NCBI RefSeq assembly: GCF_022436675.1
Contig: NZ_JAKUJZ010000005.1
Coordinates: forward strand, 1-64,000
From: Rheinheimera hassiensis
GTDB lineage: Bacteria; Pseudomonadota; Gammaproteobacteria; Enterobacterales; Alteromonadaceae
DNA length: 64,000 bases
Direction of reading: 5' to 3'
Shown: piece by piece, positions 55,992 through 64,000 of the stretch
Layout: every line of letters begins with the position of its first letter
Numbering within the stretch: the stretch's first letter is position 1
Translations under genes and position numbers: made by a program
Notes under the pieces: model-generated
Seen by the model: the letters and a program-made list of their open reading frames with translations, nothing else
Database searches by the model: none
Told to the model about the DNA's origin: nothing

Positions 55992-57422
55992 ATGGCAAGA
56001 TTTAAAGTACCACACACCCTTACTTTGTTGTTTAGCATGATGGTACTGGCGATGATCGCCACCTGGATAGTACCGCAAGGCTTTTTTGAAACCCAAACCC
56101 TGGCCAATGGCCGCTCCGCCGTTATTCCAGGCACCTTTGCTTTAGTAGAAGAACGCCAGTATTTAAGCCCGTGGCAGCTGTTAACAGCCATACCACGCGC
56201 TTTTGCCAGCGCTCAGGATGTGATTTTCTTTGTTATGATCCTCGGTGGCGTATTGTCTATCGCCCGCGCCACCGGCACGGTAGATGCGCTGATCGGCCGA
56301 CTGCTGACCCGCTTTGGTGAGAAGCCGCATATGCTGATCTTTATGGTGGTGTTCTGCTTTGCCATGGCGTCCAGCGCTATCGGCACCGCCGGTGAGTACA
56401 TTCCCTTTGTGCTGATTTTAGTCGCACTGTGTAAAGCGATGCGGCTGGATGCGATGACAGCTGTGGGCATGACAGTCGCCGGTTATGGTATTGGCTATGG
56501 TGTATCAGCTATTAACCCTTTCACGGTGATTATTGCCCAGCAAATTGCTGAAGTACCGGTACTGTCTGGCATTGAACTGCGCCTGGCAATTTTTATTCCC
56601 TTTGTGCTGATTGGCTTTCACCATGTCTGGAGCTATGCCAAAAAAGTACTGGCCGATCCGGCCAACTCAATGGTAGCCGATTTGCCCTGCCCGCTGGGTG
56701 ATAAACAAACCAGCACTTACCCACAACTGGCGCTAAACCATAAACTGATTTTAGCCAGCTTTGTCGGCACCATCGCTGTGGTGGCCTATGGCATCCGGGT
56801 ACATGGCTGGTACTTGTATGAGCTAAGCGCCTGCTTTGTTGCCTGGGGTCTGTTTACTGCAGTGGTTGGCCGTATTTCTGCTGATACTACCGCGCAAAAG
56901 TTTATTGATGGCGCTATGGAACTGACCACCACAGCGATGCTGATTGGCGTGGCACGCGGTATTTCACTGATTATGGAAGATGGCCAGATTTTGCATTCGC
57001 TGGTGCATGGTATGTCGCTGCCGTTGTCTTATGTTGGCGCTGAGGCAGCAGCTGTAGGTATGTTGGTTATTCAAACCCTGCTGAATTTTTTTATTCCCTC
57101 CGGCAGCGGCCAGGCCTATGTCACTATGCCGTTAATGGTGCCACTGAGCGACTTACTCGACATTCCGCGCCAGGTTGCGGTATTGGCGTATCAGTTTGGT
57201 GATGGCTTTTCCAATATGATTATCCCCACTAATGCAGTATTAATGGGCATTATCGGCATTGCCGGTATTCCTTACGGCCACTGGTTCCGCTTTTGTGCAC
57301 CACTACTGTTAAAACTGATGCTGGCAGCCTCGGTGGTTTTAGTGCTGGCAGTAGTATTTGACTATGGCGACAGCGTACAACCCCAAACTCCTGCAGGCGC
57401 AAACCTGAGCCAACCGGATTAA
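55992..57422 (+). CDS. YfcC/DcuC-like membrane transporter
   Basis: This 476-residue protein has about 12 TM segments. MARFKVPHTLTLLF at the start, ILGGVLSIARATGTVDALI, SAIGTAGEYIPF, GYGVSAINPFTVIIAQ and NFFIPSGSGQAYVTMPLM are typical of the YfcC group, suggested to carry basic amino acids or C4-dicarboxylates. Substrate uncertain. Its stop is followed by two hairpins before aceK. Confidence 0.82.
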   Translation: MARFKVPHTLTLLFSMMVLAMIATWIVPQGFFETQTLANGRSAVIPGTFALVEERQYLSPWQLLTAIPRAFASAQDVIFFVMILGGVLSIARATGTVDALIGRLLTRFGEKPHMLIFMVVFCFAMASSAIGTAGEYIPFVLILVALCKAMRLDAMTAVGMTVAGYGIGYGVSAINPFTVIIAQQIAEVPVLSGIELRLAIFIPFVLIGFHHVWSYAKKVLADPANSMVADLPCPLGDKQTSTYPQLALNHKLILASFVGTIAVVAYGIRVHGWYLYELSACFVAWGLFTAVVGRISADTTAQKFIDGAMELTTTAMLIGVARGISLIMEDGQILHSLVHGMSLPLSYVGAEAAAVGMLVIQTLLNFFIPSGSGQAYVTMPLMVPLSDLLDIPRQVAVLAYQFGDGFSNMIIPTNAVLMGIIGIAGIPYGHWFRFCAPLLLKLMLAASVVLVLAVVFDYGDSVQPQTPAGANLSQPD

Positions 57423-57427
57423 ACTCT

Positions 57428-57463
57428 GCAACACCTGCGGTAGCAACTTACCGCAGGTGTTGC
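57428..57463 (+). terminator. Long perfect hairpin after the YfcC-like gene
   Basis: 15-bp perfect stem GCAACACCTGCGGTA/TACCGCAGGTGTTGC with loop GCAACT, starting six bases after the stop. There is no U tract, so it may stabilise the mRNA 3' end or act as a Rho-linked stop; it is not a classic intrinsic terminator. Confidence 0.6.
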
Positions 57464-57480
57464 TGGTAATTCAGTGGCTT

Positions 57481-57504
57481 CCTGATTAGAGTACGCTAAT
57501 CAGG
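57481..57504 (+). promoter_or_regulatory. Hairpin or operator in the aceK leader
   Basis: Perfect 9-bp inverted repeat CCTGATTAG/CTAATCAGG separated by AGTACG, ending 30 bases before the aceK ATG. It could be a dimeric regulator site or an mRNA hairpin near the ribosome site. Confidence 0.45.
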
Positions 57505-57534
57505 CAACAGCCCCCCTTAACCGCAGGCCGCGAT

Positions 57535-59286
57535 ATGAGTCAGGCGAAACAAATTGCTGAAATTATCTTAAAAGGCTTTCGCCGCCACTTCAGTTTATTT
57601 CAGGCTATTACCGCCAAAGCCAAACAACGTTTTGAGTTGGCCGACTGGCGCGCCTTTCAGCAGGACAGCTCAGACCGTATTTCGTTTTATGATCAGCGTG
57701 TTACCGAAGCGATTGCACATCTGGCCACTGAGTTACCGGCACAATGCTTAAACGAAACACTGTGGCAACAGGTAAAACAGCACTATATGGAATTTCTGGC
57801 GTTTCACCCCCAGGCTGAACTGGCAGAAACCTTTTACAACTCAGTGTTTTGTCAGTTATTTGAGCGTAAGTATTTTCATAATAAGAACATCTTTATTGAG
57901 TCTACGCTGAGCAAACAACATTTACCTGCGCCGGTGGCCTCGGTATACGACAGCTACTTTCCGGCCCAGGATGGCTTAAAACAAACTATCCGCAATATTG
58001 TCTCCGGCTTTGGTTTTATTACGCCCTTTATTAACCTGGACCGTGATATCCGCCTGATTGTAAAAAGCTTTATGGCGCAGTCCAGCCATGGCCGCCATCC
58101 GGTGTACCAAATTCGCTTTGATATTTTAAGATCAGTGTTTTACCGCAATAAAGCGGCTTATATTGTTGGCCGCGCGGTAACGCCGGATGGCCAGCAGCCG
58201 TTTATTATTCCGCTGCTGCACCGCGAAGGCGCCGGCTTGTATATCGATACCCTGGTAACAGATGCCAAACAGATGACGATTATTTTCGGCTTCTCGCGCG
58301 CTTATTTTATGGTGGCTACCCAGGTGCCATCAGCATTGGTGCATTTTTTACGCGAGTTACTGTCGCATAAAACCCTGGCCGAGCTATATGCCAGTATTGG
58401 CTTACACAAACAGGGCAAAACCGAATTTTACCGCGAGCTGCTGGGCCACCTGGACAACAGCAATGATCAGTTTGTCGCCGCACCGGGTATTCGCGGCATG
58501 GTAATGATGGTGTTTACCCTGCCATCGTTTCCTTATGTGTTTAAAGTTATTCGCGATAAGTTTGCTCCCAGCAAAGAGTTTGGCCGCGACACGGTAAAAG
58601 CGCGCTACCTGCTGGTAAAAAAACATGACCGGGTTGGCCGCATGGCCGATACGCTGGAATACTCTTATGTCGCCTTGCCGAAAAAGCGTTTTTCGGCTGA
58701 ATTACTCGAAGAGTTACAGCAGGTTATTGGCGACTCACTGAGCTTTGAAGACGAGCTGGTGGTAATTAAACACCTGTATATTGAACGGCGGATGATCCCG
58801 CTGAATATCTATCTGGAAACCGCCTCGCTGGCGGAAAAAAGCCATATTATGGACGACTATGGCCAGGCGATTAAACAAATGCTGGCCGCCAATATTTTCC
58901 CGGGCGATATGCTGCTGAAAAACTTTGGTGTAACACGGCATAAACGCGTAGTGTTTTATGACTACGACGAAGTGCAGTATATGCTGGATGTTAATTTCCG
59001 AAGCTTTCCGAAAACCGATAACTATGAAGATGCGCTGTTTGCCGAAGGCACAGTGTGCGCCGCACCGGGTGATGTATTCCCCGAGCAGATGGCCACCTTT
59101 GTTACGCCGCAGCCGCAAATCCGCGAGTTGCTGTTTGGCAAACACCCTGAACTGCTTGATGCTGCCTACTGGCGGCAGAAACAACAAAACATCCGCAATG
59201 GCGTGGTAGAAGATATTTTCCCCTACCCCGACAGTATTCGTTTTTATCATCAGTATCAGGATGACAGCAGCGCCCAGACAAACTAG
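57535..59286 (+). CDS. aceK: Isocitrate dehydrogenase kinase/phosphatase
   Basis: This 583-residue bifunctional enzyme inactivates isocitrate dehydrogenase by phosphorylation and reverses it, sending carbon through the glyoxylate shunt. Typical AceK segments include RKYFHNKNIFIE, the nucleotide loop APGIRGMVMMVF, FPYVFKVIRDKF and DMLLKNFGVTRHKRVVFYDYDEV in the kinase core. The length is as expected. The shunt genes aceB and aceA are not adjacent, unlike the E. coli aceBAK operon. Confidence 0.94.
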   Translation: MSQAKQIAEIILKGFRRHFSLFQAITAKAKQRFELADWRAFQQDSSDRISFYDQRVTEAIAHLATELPAQCLNETLWQQVKQHYMEFLAFHPQAELAETFYNSVFCQLFERKYFHNKNIFIESTLSKQHLPAPVASVYDSYFPAQDGLKQTIRNIVSGFGFITPFINLDRDIRLIVKSFMAQSSHGRHPVYQIRFDILRSVFYRNKAAYIVGRAVTPDGQQPFIIPLLHREGAGLYIDTLVTDAKQMTIIFGFSRAYFMVATQVPSALVHFLRELLSHKTLAELYASIGLHKQGKTEFYRELLGHLDNSNDQFVAAPGIRGMVMMVFTLPSFPYVFKVIRDKFAPSKEFGRDTVKARYLLVKKHDRVGRMADTLEYSYVALPKKRFSAELLEELQQVIGDSLSFEDELVVIKHLYIERRMIPLNIYLETASLAEKSHIMDDYGQAIKQMLAANIFPGDMLLKNFGVTRHKRVVFYDYDEVQYMLDVNFRSFPKTDNYEDALFAEGTVCAAPGDVFPEQMATFVTPQPQIRELLFGKHPELLDAAYWRQKQQNIRNGVVEDIFPYPDSIRFYHQYQDDSSAQTN

Positions 59287-59324
59287 GGTTATGCTATGAA
59301 GTCAGCCAGATGAATTGATACAGT

Positions 59325-60173
59325 ATGAGCAGCAACATTCAAACCGTCGATGCACATTGGGTAAAACGTTTACTGCCAGCCAGACCGGCCCAGGCTCACA
59401 AAGGTTACTTTGGCCATGTGCTGGTGATAGGTGGCGATTATGGCTACGGTGGCGCTGCGATTATGGCGGCGCAAAGCGCTGCGCACTGTGGTGCTGGCTT
59501 GGTCAGTTTATACACCCGCCAAGAACATATCAGCGCCATGTTAAGCCGCCAGCCAGAAGTAATGGCCAACCATCAGCACTTTACCGAGATGCTAAACCGC
59601 GCCACGGTTGTGCTGGCAGGCCCAGGGCTTGGCCTGAGCAGTTGGGGCAAAGCCCTGCTGGTACAAGTACTCAGTTGCGACAAACCGCTGCTGCTTGACG
59701 CCGATGCGCTGAATTATCTGGCATCACTGCCAGCAACTGATCAGCAGCGCATGCAGCGTGATAACCGGGTGTTGACACCTCACCCGGGAGAAGCTGCTCG
59801 TTTACTCGGCTGCACAACGCCTGCAATAGAGCACGACAGAATAGCGGCCGTGCAGCAGTTGCAGCTGCAATTTGGCGGCACGGTATTATTAAAAGGCCTT
59901 GCCAGCCTGATAGCCGGGCCAAAGCAGCAACTGGCGCGCCTTAACTGCGGCAACCCTGGCATGGCCAGCGCTGGCATGGGCGATGTGTTGTCCGGTATTA
60001 TTGCCGCCTTATTGGCACAGGGACTAAGCAGCTTTCATGCTGCGGCACTGGGCGGTTGGCTGCACGGTAGCGCCGCTGATGCAGTAGCCGCTAAACGGGG
60101 TGAGCGCGGTCTGCTGGCAACTGCTATACTGCCGCCGCTGCAAAAACTGCTAAACGGAAAGCCTGTTAAATGA
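59325..60173 (+). CDS. nnrD: ADP-dependent (S)-NAD(P)H-hydrate dehydratase
   Basis: This 282-residue protein repairs hydrated NAD(P)H. Ribokinase-like fold: [15 protein letters not shown] at the start, [20 protein letters not shown] and the nucleotide motif [15 protein letters not shown]. It is the NnrD half only; the NnrE epimerase domain fused to it in E. coli is absent. The stop overlaps the yaiI start as ATGA. Confidence 0.92.
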   Translation: MSSNIQTVDAHWVKRLLPARPAQAHKGYFGHVLVIGGDYGYGGAAIMAAQSAAHCGAGLVSLYTRQEHISAMLSRQPEVMANHQHFTEMLNRATVVLAGPGLGLSSWGKALLVQVLSCDKPLLLDADALNYLASLPATDQQRMQRDNRVLTPHPGEAARLLGCTTPAIEHDRIAAVQQLQLQFGGTVLLKGLASLIAGPKQQLARLNCGNPGMASAGMGDVLSGIIAALLAQGLSSFHAAALGGWLHGSAADAVAAKRGERGLLATAILPPLQKLLNGKPVK

Positions 60174-60622
60174 AAATATACGTGGATGCCGACGCCTGCC
60201 CGGTAGTGATTAAAGACATTATCTTTCGTGCCGCTGAGCGCAAAAACATTATCACTTTACTGGTCGCCAACCAGCTAATCAGAGTGCCGCCGTCGAAGTT
60301 TATCTCGGCTATTACGGTGTCCAGCGGCTTTGATGAAGCCGATAACGAAATAGTACGCCGCTGCGAAGCCGGTGATTTAGTTGTCACCGCAGATATTCCA
60401 CTAGCCGCCGATGTGCTGGCCAAAGGCGGCTATGCACTAAACCCACGCGGCGAGCTATATAGCCACGATACAATTAAACAAAAGCTAACAATGCGCGATT
60501 TTATGGACACGCTGCGCGGCAGTGGCGTGCATACCGGTGGGCCGCCGCCGCTGAGTCAAAGCGACCGACAGGCCTTTGCTAACCAGCTGGATACCCTGTT
60601 ACAGCGCAATACTACACCTTAA
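60170..60622 (+). CDS. yaiI: YaiI/YqxD (DUF188) family protein
   Basis: This 150-residue protein reads [18 protein letters not shown], with [25 protein letters not shown] and [21 protein letters not shown], all family signatures. The Asp-rich start suggests a PIN-like nuclease fold, but the role is unknown. Coupled to nnrD by a four-base overlap; its 3' end overlaps the convergent chemotaxis gene by 11 bases. Confidence 0.92.
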   Translation: MKIYVDADACPVVIKDIIFRAAERKNIITLLVANQLIRVPPSKFISAITVSSGFDEADNEIVRRCEAGDLVVTADIPLAADVLAKGGYALNPRGELYSHDTIKQKLTMRDFMDTLRGSGVHTGGPPPLSQSDRQAFANQLDTLLQRNTTP

Positions 60623-62252
60623 AACGGCCTACCTGATTGTTGACCACCTGTACCAGCTGCCGCACCCGGTTGCCGTCATTGCCGGTGTCCCGGGCTAAAT
60701 CTGACAGTTCTATCGCATTCTGGCTGATACCATTCACTGTTTGATTAACGTGCTCAGCGACAGTTGACTGCTGTTCGGTTGCGGCGGCGATCTGGATTGC
60801 CATATCATTGATGCTGGCAATGCCCGACACGATACTGTCCAGAAACTGACAGGCCGATTCAGCATGCTGCTCGGTTTCTGATACCTGCGATTTTGCATTA
60901 CTCATCGCACTTACGGCACTGCTGACACCATTTTGCAACCGCGTAATCATTTCGTGGATGTCTTTTGTCGACTGCTGAGTACGCGAAGCCAGTGTCCTGA
61001 CTTCGTCGGCAACCACAGCAAAGCCGCGGCCGGCATCCCCGGCACGGGCGGCTTCAATGGCAGCATTAAGCGCCAGTAAGTTAGTTTGGTCAGCAATACC
61101 ACCAATCACTTCCAGCACCGACACTATATTACGGCTCTCGGTTTCCAGATTACTAATGGCCTGCACCACCTGATCAATATCGCGCGCCAGCACGCTGATT
61201 TCACTCATCGATTGGCGGATCACCTTGCCAGAACTGTCAGCGGCAGTGTTGGCTCGTTCTGTAGCACCACTGGTTTGTGCAGCATTACCGGCGATTTCCT
61301 GCACTGCATGTTGCATCTGATGAATAGCGGTCAACACCTGATCAATATGCATAGTTTGCTCGCCGGCTTTTACGCTGGTCTGGTCTGTTTTGCTGGCAAT
61401 GTTGGCTGACGCTTTCTCCAGATCTGCAAGGTGTCGCTGCACCTCTTGCATCATCGCCTGCAAAGTAGTGATAAATTCATTAGTCTTTACGGCGACATCG
61501 CCAATTTCATTGTCACTGCTAACCGGCAACCGCCGGGTTAAATCGCCGCCGACACTGGCCAGCTCGCTGACCATATTTTTCAACTGCTCCAGAGGCTTTA
61601 CAATCAGGTTGGGGCTGAACAGCACGGTAATTCCCGCAATCGCCACAGCAATGATCACCAGTACGATAGTTAACGACTTTTGTTTATCAACATAGTGCGA
61701 TAACTCCTGCCCCAGCGTTAGCATACGCTGATCAATACGCTCTCCCAAGCCGTTATATTCTTCACGCAAAGATGCAAACGCCGCCCCCTCAGCGCCTTTT
61801 ATCAGCGCCCGTGCCTGTAAGGTGTCGTTTTGCTGTGCCAGCTGAATAACCTGCTCGGCTAAGTGGAACCACTGGTTAAATATGCCGGAAAATTCTGCTG
61901 TCGACATTGCCTGTACCCCAAAACCCCGTACCAGGCCACTGGCGGTTTCCATCCGCTCAAAAGCCTGGCGCACATTGTCATCGAAGTCTTTGCGCACGTC
62001 AGCCACTGGCTGACCTGCAGCGGTCAGCACAACAAATTCACGCAGTGCCAGCTCTGCCTGATATAGATCGCGGTCAGCATTTAGCACAGCTGTAGTAGCC
62101 GGGCTTAAATTATTAATAGCAATATCAGTACGGTCGACTACGCCGTTGACCATAATCAGGCTTTTCCCCCCCACCACTGCAATCAGTATCGCCAAAATTA
62201 AGATGGGTAATGCAATTTGCATTTTAACAGACAGGTTTTTCAGTGTATTCAT
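60612..62252 (-). CDS. Methyl-accepting chemotaxis protein
   Basis: This 546-residue receptor has TM1 (about 12-34), a periplasmic four-helix-bundle sensor, TM2 (about 196-214), HAMP (about 215-270) and a long signalling hairpin with [21 protein letters not shown] and [12 protein letters not shown], the CheA/CheW contact tip. The ATG at 62252 has GAGAG upstream; a GTG four codons earlier is also possible. Ligand unknown. No chemotaxis genes are adjacent. Confidence 0.93.
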   Translation of the reverse strand: MNTLKNLSVKMQIALPILILAILIAVVGGKSLIMVNGVVDRTDIAINNLSPATTAVLNADRDLYQAELALREFVVLTAAGQPVADVRKDFDDNVRQAFERMETASGLVRGFGVQAMSTAEFSGIFNQWFHLAEQVIQLAQQNDTLQARALIKGAEGAAFASLREEYNGLGERIDQRMLTLGQELSHYVDKQKSLTIVLVIIAVAIAGITVLFSPNLIVKPLEQLKNMVSELASVGGDLTRRLPVSSDNEIGDVAVKTNEFITTLQAMMQEVQRHLADLEKASANIASKTDQTSVKAGEQTMHIDQVLTAIHQMQHAVQEIAGNAAQTSGATERANTAADSSGKVIRQSMSEISVLARDIDQVVQAISNLETESRNIVSVLEVIGGIADQTNLLALNAAIEAARAGDAGRGFAVVADEVRTLASRTQQSTKDIHEMITRLQNGVSSAVSAMSNAKSQVSETEQHAESACQFLDSIVSGIASINDMAIQIAAATEQQSTVAEHVNQTVNGISQNAIELSDLARDTGNDGNRVRQLVQVVNNQVGRFKV

Positions 62253-62402
62253 GACGGCTCTCACATCCAGTAACGTACGGTAAGCCAGAGATGGCTAAGT
62301 GATATACCCACTTAGCATAGTTGAGTTTATCAGTAACATAATTGAATTTTATCAGTATCCTAGCGAATTATTGCCATACAAGCTGTGTTATTGCCAAGTG
62401 CT

Positions 62403-63353
62403 TCACGGCGCAGTGCCCGGCAACACCTTAAGACTAAAGCCTGAGCTAAACTGTAGCAGTTTATTGCTATCCGGTTGAATAAAGCCCAGGCTGGCAGCCA
62501 GTAACTGCAGTGGTTTATCAAACTGCGGTGGCTGCTTGGGCAGTAACTCAGGATAGTATTTATCATGCAATATTGGCATACCAAGACTAAGCATGTGCAG
62601 CCGCAGCTGATGGGTTTTACCACTGTGCGGGCTAAGCTGAAACAGACCGATGTCGCCGGCTTTGACGACCAGACTGATATCTGACACCGCATTCACCGGC
62701 CCTGGGACTATGGCATTGAGGAATCGCGGCTGGCTTTTTTCAATTCGATTGGCGATGTGCCAGTGCCGGGGCAATGCACAGTGCTGTGCTTCTGCGCTTA
62801 GCTTTGCTACCGCCTGATACTGCTTTTGTACCCTACCTTCGCTAAACAGCTGATAATACTGCGCCCGACTGGCCGCATTTAGTGAAAACAGCACTATGCC
62901 CGCGGTTTCCCGGTCCAGCCGGTGTACCGGTACAATATCACTAATGCCGGTTTCGCGTTGTAAGCGCGCCAGTAAGCACTCATTAACGTATTCACCACCT
63001 GGCGTAACCGGCAAAAAATGCGGCTTGTCAGCCACCAATATATGCTCGTCCTGATAGACAATTTGGTGCGCAAACGGGATAACCGGCTCGGCTGTTACTT
63101 CACGGTAGTAGCACAACCGTTTGCTGGGCGAAAAAGGGGTATGTTCGGTAATCGACTCGCCGTTAAACCAATACACCTTGCCTGTAGCAATACGCTGACG
63201 CCAGATAGCCTCGCTGATAAACGGAAACTGGCTGCAAAGAAACTGCAGCACAGTATGCCAGCCGTTATTGACAGCAGGCAGGGTAATTTCAGAGGCTTGG
63301 CGGGCTATCGACACGGTAGATTCCGGCAGAAAAATCAGCGCGCAGTGTAGCAT
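62403..63353 (-). CDS. RluA-family RNA pseudouridine synthase
   Basis: The catalytic motif VHRLDRETAGIVLF with its nucleophile Asp identifies an RluA-type synthase. HILVADKPHFLPVTPGG and PHSGKTHQLRLHM agree. The N-terminal QFPFISEAIWRQRIATGKVYWFNGE resembles an S4-like part. The start is uncertain: the ATG at 63353 gives 316 residues, a GTG at 63314 has GGA before it, and an ATG at 63407 would overlap the divergent DTW gene start by two bases. The RNA target cannot be told. Confidence 0.85.
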   Translation of the reverse strand: MLHCALIFLPESTVSIARQASEITLPAVNNGWHTVLQFLCSQFPFISEAIWRQRIATGKVYWFNGESITEHTPFSPSKRLCYYREVTAEPVIPFAHQIVYQDEHILVADKPHFLPVTPGGEYVNECLLARLQRETGISDIVPVHRLDRETAGIVLFSLNAASRAQYYQLFSEGRVQKQYQAVAKLSAEAQHCALPRHWHIANRIEKSQPRFLNAIVPGPVNAVSDISLVVKAGDIGLFQLSPHSGKTHQLRLHMLSLGMPILHDKYYPELLPKQPPQFDKPLQLLAASLGFIQPDSNKLLQFSSGFSLKVLPGTAP

Positions 63354-63405
63354 AAAAGCGGCTACAATAGCCGCCCGTTGCCGTTCAGATGCTGTTGGAA
63401 CCTGC

Positions 63406-64000
63406 ATGTCGCATATTAATTCTGTCCTTAACCTACGCACACAGGAGCTGGCAAAAGCTACCCGGGTGTTTAACGCACGCGGCAGCAAAGTTAAACGCTG
63501 CGAGCAGTGCCTGCTGCCGGCCACCGACTGCATCTGCGCCAGCAAACCCAATGTCAGCAGTAGCAGCGCCTTTTGTTTTATTATGTATACCGGCGAGTGC
63601 TATAAACCCAGCAACACCGGCCGCATTATTGCCGATGTTATCGCCGACAACCATGCCTATGTTTGGGACAGAACCCGGCCCGATGCCAACATGCTGGCAC
63701 TGCTGGCCGACGCACGTTATGCACCTGTAGTGGTATTTCCGCAGCAATATGCTGAAGCTGAGCGTTGTATCAACAGCCCGCTTGAACTTAGCGCCGTGCA
63801 AAACGGCAAAATACCGCTGTTTATTATGCTGGACGGCACCTGGCGCGAAGCGAAGAAAATGTTTAGAAGCCCTTATTTAGCCAACTTGCCGGTGCTGGGT
63901 ATTCAACCAGAGCAGGGCTCAAGTTATCAGCTGCGCGAAGCAGCGCATCTGCACCAGCTGTGCACCGCCGAAGTGGCGGTTGAAGTACTGACTCTGGCGA
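63406..64000 (+). CDS. tapT: DTW-domain tRNA aminocarboxypropyltransferase (partial)
   Basis: Open frame from ATG 63406 to the window edge, 198 codons, without a stop. N-terminal cysteines CEQCLLPATDCIC fit the family zinc-like motif. LDGTWREAKKMFR contains the DTW signature, and LREAAHLHQLCTAEVAVEVL agrees with the C-terminal half. E. coli TapT (YfiP) makes acp3U47 in tRNA. Divergent from the RluA-family gene. The 3' end is outside the window. Confidence 0.88.
   Translation, partial: MSHINSVLNLRTQELAKATRVFNARGSKVKRCEQCLLPATDCICASKPNVSSSSAFCFIMYTGECYKPSNTGRIIADVIADNHAYVWDRTRPDANMLALLADARYAPVVVFPQQYAEAERCINSPLELSAVQNGKIPLFIMLDGTWREAKKMFRSPYLANLPVLGIQPEQGSSYQLREAAHLHQLCTAEVAVEVLTLA

Overview
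The window is chromosomal DNA of a gammaproteobacterium. The best fit is an Alteromonadales-type marine or freshwater organism close to Rheinheimera, Alishewanella or Arsukibacterium. This is inferred from two Oar-like TonB receptors, ArcA/ArcB, GcvA-YgdD-RlmM, TrmB-MutY-YggX and AcuR/AcuI sharing one stretch, and from the protein sequences; no database was searched. Genes are dense, on both strands, and mostly housekeeping or metabolic.

Layout. 0-3.1 kb: a strong stable-RNA-type promoter firing out of the left edge, a divergent pair (GNAT fused to a C39-like peptidase; a RimK-type ATP-grasp ligase) and tRNA-Leu(CAG). 3.1-6.1 kb: a nucleoside operon (uridine kinase, CNT transporter, 2OG-Fe dioxygenase). 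6.1-12.7 kb: two tandem paralogous TonB receptors with matching leaders and terminators. 13-21 kb: a secreted phosphatase/nuclease, then rlmM, ygdD, a hydrolase, gcvA, yggX, mutY, trmB, rsmC and two small genes. 21-28 kb: a sensor kinase, arcA, arcB and a secreted S51-family protein that lacks the catalytic serine. 28.6-35.2 kb: gltB, gltD, a structured intergenic element and rraA.

35.2-47.4 kb is the accessory part. It holds an NTF2-like protein with an antitoxin-like tail, an AT-rich pair (exported protein and RES-domain protein), dispersed repeats sharing GTCAGGTC, a GNAT/antitoxin-like pair, a 5'-truncated HigA-like regulator, acuR-acuI, small membrane or unknown proteins, a desaturase, a hydrolase pseudogene, a methyltransferase, OsmC and a frameshifted membrane-protein gene. 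47.4-64 kb returns to core functions: lipocalin, an RDD protein, putA, a fused MFS/spermidine-synthase-like protein, a YfcC transporter, aceK, nnrD, yaiI, a chemotaxis receptor, a RluA-family enzyme and the start of a DTW-domain gene cut by the window end.

How the genes work together. Glutamate and proline metabolism (gltBD, putA), redox control (arcA/arcB), isocitrate dehydrogenase control (aceK), translation-linked RNA modification (rlmM, trmB, rsmC, RluA-family, DTW) and oxidative-damage repair (mutY, yggX, osmC) form the core. The most unusual items are the GNAT-C39/ATP-grasp pair, an ArcB missing one of the two redox cysteines known from E. coli, the S51 protein with Ser replaced by Gly, the RES-containing AT-rich insertion, and the repeat family that appears to have cut the start off an antitoxin-like gene.
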